A stretch of 64,000 nt of DNA from Skermanella sp. TT6 (GTDB lineage: Bacteria; Pseudomonadota; Alphaproteobacteria; Azospirillales; Azospirillaceae). A model generated the notes under the pieces. That model did not search any database. It had not been told where the DNA came from and worked only from the letters and a program-made list of their open reading frames with translations. The position numbers and the translations under genes are program-made. Location: assembly GCF_016653635.2 (NCBI RefSeq), contig NZ_CP067420.1:4986001-5050000 (forward strand). Direction: 5' to 3'. Shown here in pieces: positions 35,456 through 43,884 of this stretch (position 1 is the stretch's first letter; the number at the start of each line of letters is the position of its first letter).

Positions 35456-38017
35456 ATGAGCGCAGCATCTTCTGGCGTGGCCTTTCAGCACCAGGGTCAG
35501 CACCAGGGGCGGGTTACCGCAGTCCTTGGGCCGACGAACACCGGCAAGACCTTTCTCGCCATCGAGCGGATGCTGGGTCACAGGTCGGGCATGATCGGGT
35601 TCCCGCTGCGCCTTCTCGCGCGCGAGAACTACGACAAGATCGTCAAGGCGAAGGGCCGTCACGCGGTGGCGCTGGTCACCGGCGAAGAGAAGATCATCCC
35701 GCCGCGCGCCGTCTATTTCGTCTGCACGGTCGAATCGATGCCGCTGGACCGGCCCGTCGCCTTCATGGCGGTGGACGAGATCCAGCTCTGCGCCGACCCG
35801 GAACGCGGCCACATCTTCACGGACCGGCTGCTCAACGCCCGCGGCATGGACGAGACCATGTTCCTGGGCGCCGACACCGTCCGGCCGCTGATCCAGAGGC
35901 TGGTGCCCCGGGCCGAGTTCATCAGCCGACCGCGATTCTCGTCGCTGACCTATGCCGGGCACAAGAAGCTGACCCGGCTGCCGCCGCGCTCCGCCGTCGT
36001 CGCCTTCTCCGCGACCGACGTCTACACCATCGCCGAGCTGATCCGCCGGCAGCGGGGCGGCACCGCCGTGGTGCTGGGGGCGCTCAGTCCGCGCACCCGC
36101 AACGCCCAGGTGTCGCTGTACCAGACCGGCGAGGTCGATTACCTCGTCGCGACCGACGCGATCGGCATGGGGCTGAACATGGACGTGGACCATGTCGCCT
36201 TCGCCCGGCTGACCAAGTTCGACGGGCACGCCCCGCGCAAGCTCCGCCCGACCGAGATCGCCCAGATCGCCGGGCGCGCCGGCCGCCACATGACCGACGG
36301 CACCTTCGGCACCACCGGCGACCTGAACGGCCTGGACGCGGAGACGGTCAACGCGGTGGAGAACCACCAGTTCGAGTCGCTCAAGGCGATCATGTGGCGG
36401 AACACCGCGCTGCGGTTCGAGAGCCCGGGCGCGCTGATCAAGAGCCTGGAGCAGCGCCCGCCCCGGCCGGAGCTGATGCGCGCCCGGGACGCCGACGACT
36501 ACCTGTCGCTGGTGGCGCTGTCGCGCGACCAGGAGATAGCCTCCCTGGCGACCAACCGCGGGGCCGTGCGGCTGCTGTGGGAGGTCTGCCAGATCCCCGA
36601 CTTCCGCAAGGTCCTGTCCGACGCCCATACCCGACTGCTGTCCCAGATCTACCGCCACCTGATGACGCCGGAAGCCCGCCTGCCGGAGGACTGGGTCGCC
36701 AAGCAGGTCGCCCGGATGGACAGAACCGAGGGCGACATCGATACCCTGGTCTCGCGAATCGCCCATATCCGGACCTGGACCTACATCTCGCACCGGCCGG
36801 ACTGGCTGACCGACCCGGCCCACTGGCAGGCCCAGTCCCGCGCGATCGAGGACAAGCTGTCCGACGCCCTGCACGAGCGGCTGACCCAGCGATTCGTCGA
36901 CCGGCGCTCCGCCGTGCTGGCGCGCACCCTGGCCGGCGGCGGCGAACTCCTGGCCGCCGTCACCGCCGCAGGCGAGGTGCTGGTGGAAGGTCACCATGTC
37001 GGCCGGCTGGAGGGCTTCCACTTCACGCTCGACCCCGAGGTGCGGGAGGACGACGTGCGAGCCTTCATGAGCGCCGCGCGCCGGGCGCTTCGCGACGAGA
37101 TCGGCCGGCGGGTCCGCCTGCTGGAACAGGCGGGCGATGACAGGATCGACCTGCGGCCCGACGGCATCCTGGCCTGGGACGGCCATCCCGTGGCGCGTCT
37201 TGGCCCGGGCACGTCGGTCCTGACCCCGGCGGTGATCCCGCTGCACGACGACCTGTTCGAGTCGGGGCAGCGCGACCGGGTGCGGGCGCGGCTCGGCCGC
37301 TGGGTCGAAGGGTTCGTCAAGGAGCGGCTGGCGCCCTTGTTCAAGCTGCGCGAGGCCGATCTGGCCGGCCCGGCGCGCGGGCTGGCCTTCCAGCTTTCCG
37401 AGTCGCTGGGCAGCCTCGCCCGGCCCGACCTTGAGCCGCTGATCGCCGGCTTCAGCAAGGCCGACCGGCAGGCGCTCAACCGGCTGGGCGTGCGGCTGGC
37501 GACCAGCCAGGTTTTCCTGCCGGCCCTGATCAAGCCCCGGGCGGTGGAGACCCGCGGCCTCTTGTGGGCCGTGCTGCACGGCGGCCACGCCGCGATGCCC
37601 CTGCCCCCGCCCACTCCGCCGGCCGGCCGGGTCTCGGTCGCGACCGATGCCGTGCCGCCAGGCTTCTGGGAAGCGGTGGGCTATCCGCCGATGGGACCGC
37701 GGGCGCTCCGGGCCGACATCCTGGAGCGGTTCGAGCGCGAACTGTACAGGCGGTCCGGCGAGGGCCCGTTGACCGCGGCGCCCGACCTGGCCCAGATGAT
37801 CGGCAGCACGCCCCAGGACCTGGAAGGGGTGCTGGCGGCCATGGGATACCGCCGCAGGGAGGACGAGGCCGGCGCCGTCACCTGGGCGCGCGGCAAGCCG
37901 CCGCGCCGCCGGCAGGAGCGGAAGGGCCGGCGCCGCGGTGCCGCGGCCAATCCGCGCGCGGAGGCGTCCCCGGACTCCCCCTTCGCCAAGCTGAGGCAGA
38001 TCGAGTTCATGCGATGA
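35456..38017 (+). CDS. Suv3-like DExH RNA helicase
   Basis: This 853 aa helicase is of the Suv3 type found in alphaproteobacteria and mitochondria. Motifs are clear: Walker A LGPTNTGKTF, motif II MAVDEIQLC, motif III FSATD, motif V VATDAIGMGLNMD and motif VI QIAGRAGRH. The C-terminal half contains the extra family domains plus a basic tail (RRRQERKGRRRG). In mitochondria Suv3 works with RNA-degrading nucleases, so a role in RNA turnover is likely. Starts at 35444 and 35456 are both possible; neither has a strong ribosome binding site. The gene overlaps the next (S4) gene by 4 bp (ATGA). A small hairpin (35403-35420) lies before it. Confidence 0.92.
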   Translation: MSAASSGVAFQHQGQHQGRVTAVLGPTNTGKTFLAIERMLGHRSGMIGFPLRLLARENYDKIVKAKGRHAVALVTGEEKIIPPRAVYFVCTVESMPLDRPVAFMAVDEIQLCADPERGHIFTDRLLNARGMDETMFLGADTVRPLIQRLVPRAEFISRPRFSSLTYAGHKKLTRLPPRSAVVAFSATDVYTIAELIRRQRGGTAVVLGALSPRTRNAQVSLYQTGEVDYLVATDAIGMGLNMDVDHVAFARLTKFDGHAPRKLRPTEIAQIAGRAGRHMTDGTFGTTGDLNGLDAETVNAVENHQFESLKAIMWRNTALRFESPGALIKSLEQRPPRPELMRARDADDYLSLVALSRDQEIASLATNRGAVRLLWEVCQIPDFRKVLSDAHTRLLSQIYRHLMTPEARLPEDWVAKQVARMDRTEGDIDTLVSRIAHIRTWTYISHRPDWLTDPAHWQAQSRAIEDKLSDALHERLTQRFVDRRSAVLARTLAGGGELLAAVTAAGEVLVEGHHVGRLEGFHFTLDPEVREDDVRAFMSAARRALRDEIGRRVRLLEQAGDDRIDLRPDGILAWDGHPVARLGPGTSVLTPAVIPLHDDLFESGQRDRVRARLGRWVEGFVKERLAPLFKLREADLAGPARGLAFQLSESLGSLARPDLEPLIAGFSKADRQALNRLGVRLATSQVFLPALIKPRAVETRGLLWAVLHGGHAAMPLPPPTPPAGRVSVATDAVPPGFWEAVGYPPMGPRALRADILERFERELYRRSGEGPLTAAPDLAQMIGSTPQDLEGVLAAMGYRRREDEAGAVTWARGKPPRRRQERKGRRRGAAANPRAEASPDSPFAKLRQIEFMR

Positions 38018-38448
38018 CAGCGGACGAGGATCGGGACGAGGATCAGGGCGACGGCGGGGCCGCCACCGCCCGGGAGCTGGCGTCCGGCAGGCTGCGGCTC
38101 GACAAGTGGCTCTGGTACGCCCGCTTCTTCAAGACGCGCAGCCTGGCGGCGAAGCTCTGCGCGGCCGGGGCCGTCCGCATCGGCGGCGCGCCGGTCACCA
38201 AGGCGCATCACGCCGTCAAGCCGGGCGACGTGCTGACCTTCGCCCAGGGGCGCCATATCCGGATCATCAAGGTGGTCGCCCTGGGCTCCCGGCGCGGTCC
38301 GGCGCCGGAAGCCCAGGCGCTGTACGAGGATCTGTCGCCGCCGGCGCCAGAGACGGCGATGGCCCGTCCGGCGGAACGCCCCTCCGGGGCCGGCCGGCCG
38401 ACCAAGGCGGAACGGCGGGCGACCGAAAGGCTGCGGTCGGATTCCTGA
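38014..38448 (+). CDS. S4-domain RNA-binding protein (Hsp15-like)
   Basis: This 144 aa protein has one S4 RNA-binding domain (RLDKWLWYARFFKTRSLAAKLCAAGAVRIGG, about 28-58) and a basic C-terminus. It is close to Hsp15/HslR, which binds stalled 50S subunits carrying nascent chains. The start overlaps the helicase stop in an ATGA arrangement, so translation is coupled. Helicase plus S4 protein is a conserved alphaproteobacterial pair, suggesting shared RNA or ribosome-related work. The family is firm; the exact RNA target is inferred. Confidence 0.9.
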   Translation: MTADEDRDEDQGDGGAATARELASGRLRLDKWLWYARFFKTRSLAAKLCAAGAVRIGGAPVTKAHHAVKPGDVLTFAQGRHIRIIKVVALGSRRGPAPEAQALYEDLSPPAPETAMARPAERPSGAGRPTKAERRATERLRSDS

Positions 38449-38505
38449 GTCGATTCGCCGGGTCGGCGCGGAACTTACCTGCTGCTGCCCGGTTCTCAGC
38501 GCGCC

Positions 38506-39267
38506 ATGCCAGACATCCTCGCCGATCCCCATACCTGGGCCAGCCTGTTGACCTTGACCGTGCTCGAAATCGTGCTCGGCATCGACAACATCATCTTCAT
38601 CTCGATCATGGCCGGGCGGCTGCCGCCGGAGCGGCAGGCGCGCGGGCGGCAGGTCGGCCTGGCGCTGGCGCTGGTCACCCGCCTGGGCCTGCTCGCCTCG
38701 ATCGCCTGGATCTCGACCCTGACCAACCCGCTGTTCACGGTCGGCGAGTTCGACGTGTCGATACGCGACCTCGTGCTGATCGTCGGCGGCCTGTTCCTGC
38801 TGGCCAAGGGGACCACGGAAATCCATCACAACCTGGAGGGCGAGGACGAGGAGGCCGGGGGGAAGGGCACCGCGACCTTCACCTCCGTGGTGATCCAGAT
38901 CATGATGCTGGACATCGTCTTCTCGCTGGATTCGGTGATCACCGCGGTCGGCATGGCGCAGCACCTGGAAGTCATGATGGCCGCCGTCATCATCGCCGTG
39001 GGCGTCATGCTGTTCGCGTCGGGCCCCGTCAGCCGGTTCGTCAACGACCATCCCACGGTCAAGATGCTGGCGCTCAGCTTCCTGCTGCTGGTCGGCGTCG
39101 CCCTGATCGCCGACGGCCTGCACTTCCACATCCCGAAGGGCTACCTGTACTTCGCGATCGCCTTCTCGATCCTCGTCGAGTCGCTGAACCTGCTGGCGAA
39201 CCGGAGGCGGCGGCGCAAGCGCGGCCTGGCCGGCCGGCCCGCCGGCAGCCCGCGCGCGGCGGGGTGA
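38506..39267 (+). CDS. TerC-family integral membrane protein
   Basis: This 253 aa protein has about seven hydrophobic helices and the two TerC signatures: EIVLGIDNIIFIS in TM1 and MMLDIVFSLDSVITAVG in the middle, each with the conserved Asp. Family members are linked to tellurite resistance and to manganese export and loading of secreted proteins. It follows the S4 gene by 57 bp and is near a TerB-like gene (40050), so two Ter-type genes lie in one cluster, although classical tellurite operons have more members. The C-terminus is a short basic tail. The physiological substrate is unknown. Confidence 0.93.
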   Translation: MPDILADPHTWASLLTLTVLEIVLGIDNIIFISIMAGRLPPERQARGRQVGLALALVTRLGLLASIAWISTLTNPLFTVGEFDVSIRDLVLIVGGLFLLAKGTTEIHHNLEGEDEEAGGKGTATFTSVVIQIMMLDIVFSLDSVITAVGMAQHLEVMMAAVIIAVGVMLFASGPVSRFVNDHPTVKMLALSFLLLVGVALIADGLHFHIPKGYLYFAIAFSILVESLNLLANRRRRRKRGLAGRPAGSPRAAG

Positions 39268-39291
39268 CCCGCGGAACTCGGCCGGGCCGCC

Positions 39292-39909
39292 TCAGCCCCG
39301 CCGGAAGACCACGGACAGGTTGTTGGCCGGCATCTCGATGACCTCGTCCAGGGTGAGGCCGGAGCCGGCCGCCGCCGCGCAGACCTCCTCCAGGTCGCGC
39401 ACCCCCCACTCGGCGTTCTGCGCCTTCAGGGAATGGTCGAAATCCTCGTTGCTCGGCGCGGTGTGCCGCCCGTCCCGCCTGTACGGGCCGTACAGATAGA
39501 GCGGCGCGCCCGTCGGCAGGGTGCGCCCCGCCCCCGCCATCAGGCCCTGGGTCGCCGGCCAGGGGGAGATATGGATCATGTTGATGCAGACGATGGCGTC
39601 GGCGTGAGTGACGGGCCAGGCGCGGGCCGCGGCGTCCAGGCTGGCCGGAGCCGTGACGTTGGTGACGCCGGTCTCGGCGATCCAGGCCCGGATGCTGGCC
39701 CGGTTGTCGGGGTCCGGATCGGTCGGATGCCAGATCAGGTCGGGCAGCGAGCCGGCCAGGAAGACGGCGTGCTCGCCGCTGCCGCTGGCGATCTCCAGCA
39801 CGGTGCCGGCGGCGGGAAGCACGCGCCGAAGCACGCCCAGGATAGGTTCCCTGTTGCGCTGGGTCGCCGGGGCATGGCGGCGGTGGTCTGGGCCGGCTGC
39901 GGTCATCAT
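39292..39909 (-). CDS. DUF938 SAM-dependent methyltransferase-like protein
   Basis: This 205 aa protein has a class I methyltransferase fold: motif I is VLEIASGSGEHAVFLA, the acidic loop is WHPTDPDP, and the later INMIHISPW is the DUF938 signature. The substrate of this family is not known. It is encoded on the strand opposite to its neighbours, between terC and terB, interrupting an otherwise co-directional block. Two adjacent ATGs (39909 and 39906) fit; a TTG start further upstream is less likely. The end lies 24 bp after the terC stop in convergent orientation. Confidence 0.9.
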   Translation of the reverse strand: MMTAAGPDHRRHAPATQRNREPILGVLRRVLPAAGTVLEIASGSGEHAVFLAGSLPDLIWHPTDPDPDNRASIRAWIAETGVTNVTAPASLDAAARAWPVTHADAIVCINMIHISPWPATQGLMAGAGRTLPTGAPLYLYGPYRRDGRHTAPSNEDFDHSLKAQNAEWGVRDLEEVCAAAAGSGLTLDEVIEMPANNLSVVFRRG

Positions 39910-40049
39910 GGCGAGCAGGCTAGTGCCTCCCGCACCCGAGGGCAAGGGTCAGCAGGGGTCGTCATCGACAGGACAGCCCCCATATCTGACGGACTGCATG
40001 GTTTCGCGATACCGGCCCGGCGATGGGCCGCAAGGATGGGATTTCCGTA

Positions 40050-40553
40050 ATGCTGGCTCGACTGAAAGCACTGTTGATGGATGCCGACGAAACGGCCCGG
40101 CGGGCCGGGCGGCACTCGCGCGACGAGGTGCAACTGGCGGCCGCGACGCTGCTGGTCGAGGCGGCGCGCCTGGACGACGAGTTCGGCGAGCGCGAGCGCG
40201 CCCGCATCCGCGACCTGCTCGAGGGGCGCTTCTCCCTGTCGGGCGCCGAGGCGGAAGACCTTCTGGCCGAGGCCGAGACGGTGACGGAGGGGCCGGCCCA
40301 GTGGCACCGCTTCACCTCCACCCTGAAAGACCGCTTTTCCGACCAGGAACGCATTCAGATGATTGAAATGCTCTGGGAAGTGGTCTACGCCGATGGCGAA
40401 CTGCACGATCTGGAAGCCAGCCTCTTGCGCAGGGTGGGCGGACTGCTCTACGTCTCCGACCGCGACCGTGGTGCGGCCCGGATGCGCGTGCTTCAACGGC
40501 TGGGCATCGCCGACTCCACGCTGGAGGCGCCGACCGGAGAGAGCTCGAACTAG
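40050..40553 (+). CDS. TerB-like tellurite resistance domain protein
   Basis: This 167 aa all-helical protein matches the TerB fold: VQLAAATLLVEAARLDDEFGERERARIRDLL in the first half and MIEMLWEVVYADGELHDLEASLLRRVGGLL in the second, with the acidic residues of the proposed metal-binding surface (ADGELHDLE). TerB proteins bind divalent metal near the membrane and are linked to stress responses. ATG 40050 has AGGATGG upstream at slightly long distance; an earlier ATG at 40023 is also possible. It lies 84 bp before fdxA and may be co-transcribed with it. Confidence 0.88.
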   Translation: MLARLKALLMDADETARRAGRHSRDEVQLAAATLLVEAARLDDEFGERERARIRDLLEGRFSLSGAEAEDLLAEAETVTEGPAQWHRFTSTLKDRFSDQERIQMIEMLWEVVYADGELHDLEASLLRRVGGLLYVSDRDRGAARMRVLQRLGIADSTLEAPTGESSN

Positions 40554-40637
40554 AGATCTCCATCTGACTGAACTGCTGCCGGCCCCCGGGACCAGGACGA
40601 AGCCCGGGCGTCCGAAGAGGATAAAGGGAAAGCGAGC

Positions 40638-40976
40638 ATGCCCTACGTCGTCACCGAACAGTGCATCAAGTGCAAATATACCGACTGCGTCGAGGTGTGC
40701 CCCGTCGACTGCTTCTACGAGGGGGAGAACATGCTTGTGATCCACCCCGACGAATGCATCGACTGCGGCGTCTGCGAACCGGAATGCCCGGCCGAGGCGA
40801 TCGTCCCGGACACCGAGCCCGATGCGGAGAAGTGGCTGGAGCTGAACCGGGAGTATTCCCTGCAATGGCCGAACCTGACCCGCAAGAAGGACGCGGCGCC
40901 CGAGGCCGAGGAGTTCAAGGGAGCCCCGGACAAATTCGAGAAGTTCTTCAATCCCAATCCGGGATCTGGCAACTGA
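40638..40976 (+). CDS. fdxA: Ferredoxin FdxA (7Fe-8S type)
   Basis: This 112 aa ferredoxin starts [26 protein letters not shown] and continues with [16 protein letters not shown]. The cysteine pattern, with an altered first cluster motif and a full CxxCxxCxxxCP second motif, fits a [3Fe-4S][4Fe-4S] electron carrier. The C-terminal extension ([13 protein letters not shown]...KFFNPNPG) is typical of the alphaproteobacterial FdxA group. It lies between a TerB-like gene and carD. Its electron partners are unknown. Confidence 0.95.
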   Translation: MPYVVTEQCIKCKYTDCVEVCPVDCFYEGENMLVIHPDECIDCGVCEPECPAEAIVPDTEPDAEKWLELNREYSLQWPNLTRKKDAAPEAEEFKGAPDKFEKFFNPNPGSGN

Positions 40977-41098
40977 ACGTTGGGCTGGCGCGCTATTCGT
41001 CAGCCTGAAAGTTTATTCTTACGTTCCGCCATGCAATTCCCGCAGGTCCGCCATCGTGCGACCGGCGGGAGCTTGCTTATGACCAAGACGTTATATCT

Positions 41099-41128
41099 TT
41101 GTAACGCCCTCCTCACTTCCTATATAAT
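41099..41128 (+). promoter_or_regulatory. Sigma70-type promoter of carD
   Basis: TTGTAA (41099-41104) and a perfect TATAAT (41123-41128) are separated by 18 bp. The transcript would start near 41135 and carry a leader of about 180 nt before carD. The rest of the 338-bp fdxA-carD gap (40977-41314) holds no gene I can recognise. Confidence 0.7.
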
Positions 41129-41314
41129 GGCGGCCCTAGGCCCGGTCGCTTTCGCGCGCGTCCCGGGCTTGCGATGCTCCAGGCTCGGATTGCCTTATTC
41201 GTCGGCCCTTGAACCTCATGGGGGCTGGTGGATGGCGCTTCAGCCTTTCGTTGTCCCGAGGCATCCGGCCGGGACAGCCGGGTGCCAGCGAGCGTGAAGT
41301 GAGAGCCAACAGGA

Positions 41315-41818
41315 ATGATGAACAAGCTTGAGTTCACGGCCGGTGATTTCGTCGTCTACCCGGCCCACGGGGTCGGTCGTGTCGAGGGAATCGAAACGCA
41401 TCATATTGCCGGCCAGACCGTAACGCTTTACGCCATCACCTTCGAGAAGGAGCGCATGACGCTGAAGGTACCGGTGGGTAAGGCCAAGGACTCAGGTCTC
41501 CGCCGCCTCAGCTCCAAGGACCGGATCAAGGTCGCGCTGGAGACGCTCCAGGGCCGTTCGCGCGCCCGCCGCGCCATGTGGAGCCGCCGCGCCCAGGAAT
41601 ACGAAGCCAAGATCAATTCCGGCGACCCTGTCTCGATCGCCGAAGTGGTGCGCGACCTGTATCGCGGCAGCGACCAGCCCGACCAGTCCTACAGCGAACG
41701 CCAGATCTACCAGGCGGCACTGGAGCGGCTCGCCCGGGAGCTGGCCGCCGTCGAGAAGATCGACGAGATGAAGGCCACGGAACGGCTCGAGGCCGTCCTG
41801 ACCAAGGCCGCCGCCTGA
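41315..41818 (+). CDS. carD: CarD-family transcription regulator
   Basis: This 167 aa protein has an N-terminal Tudor-like RNA polymerase interaction domain (FTAGDFVVYPAHGVGRVEGIE...YAITFEKERMTLKVPVGKA) and a C-terminal helical DNA-binding domain with a basic RSRARRAMWSRRAQEYEAKI. CarD binds the polymerase beta subunit and stabilises open complexes, notably at rRNA promoters. It has its own perfect -10 promoter and long leader, and a likely terminator after the gene. ATG 41315 or the next codon (41318) is the start; AGGA lies immediately upstream. Position after fdxA is conserved in this clade. Confidence 0.95.
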   Translation: MMNKLEFTAGDFVVYPAHGVGRVEGIETHHIAGQTVTLYAITFEKERMTLKVPVGKAKDSGLRRLSSKDRIKVALETLQGRSRARRAMWSRRAQEYEAKINSGDPVSIAEVVRDLYRGSDQPDQSYSERQIYQAALERLARELAAVEKIDEMKATERLEAVLTKAAA

Positions 41819-41834
41819 GCTGCGCGGAAGCTGG

Positions 41835-41861
41835 GGCCGGGGACCGCAACAATCCCCGGCC
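41835..41861 (+). terminator. Terminator after carD
   Basis: A 9-bp perfect stem (GGCCGGGGA with TCCCCGGCC) and 9-base loop lie 16 bp after the carD stop, followed shortly by CCCTTTTATC. The T-run is slightly displaced, but the position is right. Confidence 0.6.
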
Positions 41862-41951
41862 ACTCCCTTTTATCGGCTTTTGCTGGGCACGCCGGGCGCC
41901 TAAACTCCGGCCACAGTCCAAGCCGGACCGGAGTTGCGTTTACGCGTCCTG

Positions 41952-42782
41952 ATGTCAGACAATCAGAAATTTGCAGATATCGGCCATCCCAAGCGGATCT
42001 GGGCCGTGGGTGCCGTCCATGGCGAAGTCGACCGTCTGGCGGCATTGCATGCCGACATCGGCCGGCGGTTCACGCCGGGCGATCGGCTCGTCTACACCGG
42101 CAACATGATAGGCCGGGGTACCGCGGTTCGGGAAACGATGGACGAATTGCTGTCGTTCCGCCGGACCCTCATCGCGATGCCCGGCATGCTGGCGGAGGAT
42201 GTCGTCTATCTCCGCGGCGCCCAGGAGGAGATGTGGCAGAAGCTGCTCCAGCTTCAGTTCGCGCCCGATCCGGCCGTCGTCCTGAGTTGGATGCTCCGGC
42301 AGGGCGCCGACGCGACCCTGGCTGCCTATGGCGGCAACCCGGACCAGGGCCTGGCCGCCGCGCGCGACGGGGCCGTCGCGATCACGCGCTGGACCAACAG
42401 CCTGCGGGGCGCCATGCGCGGGCACCCCGGTCACGAAAACGTGATGAGCGCGCTGCGCCGCGCCGCCTACACCAGCCAGCCCGGCGCCGGACCGGCCGAA
42501 CGCAATCCTGCGGGCGTCCTGCTGGTCTCCTCCGGCATCGAGATTTCCCGGCCGCTGGCGGCCCAGGGCGACACCTTCTGGTGGGGCGGTACCGGATTCG
42601 GACGCATCGACCAGCCCTACGACCAGTTCCGCCGCATCGTCCGCGGGTACGACCCCGGACGCGGAGGTATCCAGGCTGGTGATTTCACGGTCACCCTGGA
42701 TGGCGGATGCGGTTTCGGCGGCCCGCTGGTCTGCGGCTGCCTCGCCGCCTCGGGGGAGATCCTTGAGCTGATAGAGGTCTGA
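41952..42782 (+). CDS. Degenerate PPP-type metallophosphoesterase (probable pseudophosphatase)
   Basis: This 276 aa protein keeps the layout of PPP-family serine/threonine phosphatases but has lost most metal ligands. The GDxHG motif reads GAVHG (20-24), GDxxDRG reads GNMIGRG (50-56) and GNHE reads GAQE (89-92). Only the first His remains. The C-terminal FGGPLVCG...ILEL segment still matches the family end. Catalysis looks impossible by the normal mechanism, so a binding or scaffold role is more likely. It starts 133 bp after carD and ends 156 bp before rpoH. ATG 41952 is chosen; the TTG at 41934 is less likely. The fold assignment is moderate, the loss of ligands is seen directly. Confidence 0.75.
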   Translation: MSDNQKFADIGHPKRIWAVGAVHGEVDRLAALHADIGRRFTPGDRLVYTGNMIGRGTAVRETMDELLSFRRTLIAMPGMLAEDVVYLRGAQEEMWQKLLQLQFAPDPAVVLSWMLRQGADATLAAYGGNPDQGLAAARDGAVAITRWTNSLRGAMRGHPGHENVMSALRRAAYTSQPGAGPAERNPAGVLLVSSGIEISRPLAAQGDTFWWGGTGFGRIDQPYDQFRRIVRGYDPGRGGIQAGDFTVTLDGGCGFGGPLVCGCLAASGEILELIEV

Positions 42783-42821
42783 AGCGGCGGCCGGCCGGCT
42801 GAAAAAACTTCCTTCCCGATG

Positions 42822-42849
42822 TGATCCGGGTCCGCCCGGGCTGCGTATC
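42822..42849 (+). promoter_or_regulatory. ECF (RpoE-type) promoter candidate upstream of rpoH
   Basis: TGATCC (42822-42827), a 16-bp spacer and CGTATC (42844-42849) lie about 90 bp before rpoH. This resembles the RpoE/ChrR-type promoter with a TGATCC -35 described for photo-oxidative stress genes, including rpoH of the second type, in Rhodobacter. The match is by eye and the exact -10 consensus should be checked. Confidence 0.45.
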
Positions 42850-42938
42850 TGAAGCAACCGACGGCACCCGCCGGTGTTGACCCTCACGGACAGGGCCATC
42901 GCCGAGGTCGCGCGTCCATCAGGGGGAAGGACAGGACG

Positions 42939-43826
42939 ATGGCTCATATCGATGACCCGGAAACACAGCGGGCCAATCTGACTTTCATCAAGGCCTCGAT
43001 GCGGGAACCTCTCCTTTCCCGTGACCATGAATTCGAACTGGCGCGCAACTGGCGGGAAGACGGCAACGAGTCGGCGCTTCACGATCTTGTCCGCGCCTAT
43101 ACCCGTCTGGTCGTCTCCACCGCGTCGCGCTTCCGGAACTACGGCCTGCCCATGGGCGACTTGGTCCAGGAGGGCAATGTCGGCCTGATGCAGGCCGCCG
43201 CCCGGTTCGAGCCGGATCGCGAGGTGCGGTTCTCGACCTACGCCGCCTGGTGGATCCGCTCGGCCATGCAGGACTATATCCTGCGCAACTGGTCGATCGT
43301 GCGGACCGGCACCACCGCCGCCCAGAAGAGCCTGTTCTTCAACCTGCGCCGCCTGCGTGCCAAGATCGAGGATGCGTCCAGCAACGGCGCCCTGACCCAG
43401 GCCGGCCGGCTGAAGATCGCGACCGAACTGAAGGTTGAGGTCCATGAGGTGGAGGCGATGGAGATGCGCCTGAGCGGCGCCGACCAGTCGCTCAATGCCC
43501 CGATCAGCGACAGCAGCGAGGACGACTGGCAGGATTTCCTCGCCGACCAGCGGCCCAGCCCCGAAGACGTCGTGATCGGCATGCGCGACAGCAACACACG
43601 CTCCAAGTGGCTCGCCGAAGCCCTGGGCGAGCTGAGCCCCCGGGAGCGGACCATCATCGCCCAGCGCCGCCTGCGTGACGACGGGGCCACCCTGGAGGAG
43701 CTTGGCAGGGAACTCGGCGTCAGCAAGGAGCGGGTCCGCCAGCTCGAGCACCGCGCGATGCTCAAGCTGAAGGAGTCCATGATGCGCCGGGTGGAACTGT
43801 CCAGCGACCTTCTCCTGGAGATGTGA
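42939..43826 (+). CDS. rpoH: RNA polymerase sigma-32 factor, RpoH2-type
   Basis: This 295 aa sigma factor has region 2 (DLVQEGNVGLMQAAARFEP...FSTYAAWWIRSAMQDYIL), the RpoH box (QKSLFFNLRRLR) that separates it from RpoD/RpoS-type sigmas, and region 4 with a helix-turn-helix (ATLEELGRELGVSKERVRQLEHRA). It directs heat-shock or oxidative-stress transcription. The context (a degenerate phosphatase upstream and an ECF-like promoter) and the sequence suggest the second RpoH of alphaproteobacteria, linked to photo-oxidative stress through an RpoE cascade; that subtype is inference. It converges on a ferritin-like gene. Confidence 0.93.
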   Translation: MAHIDDPETQRANLTFIKASMREPLLSRDHEFELARNWREDGNESALHDLVRAYTRLVVSTASRFRNYGLPMGDLVQEGNVGLMQAAARFEPDREVRFSTYAAWWIRSAMQDYILRNWSIVRTGTTAAQKSLFFNLRRLRAKIEDASSNGALTQAGRLKIATELKVEVHEVEAMEMRLSGADQSLNAPISDSSEDDWQDFLADQRPSPEDVVIGMRDSNTRSKWLAEALGELSPRERTIIAQRRLRDDGATLEELGRELGVSKERVRQLEHRAMLKLKESMMRRVELSSDLLLEM

Positions 43827-43851
43827 TCGCTTTCGCTGACCCGGGGAGGTA

Positions 43852-43873
43852 CGCCGGGCCTCCGGACCCGGCG
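43852..43873. terminator. Hairpin between convergent rpoH and ferritin-like gene
   Basis: A 7-bp stem (CGCCGGG with CCCGGCG) and 8-base loop lie in the 58 bp between the two stop codons. No T-run follows on either strand, so it is a weak terminator candidate. Confidence 0.3.
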
Positions 43874-43884
43874 CTCGGCAGGAC

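Noticed and set aside
35291-37588. N-terminal extension of the htpG frame to 37588
   Set aside because: This part lies antisense to the Suv3-like helicase and has no homology; htpG begins at the family N-terminus at 35290.
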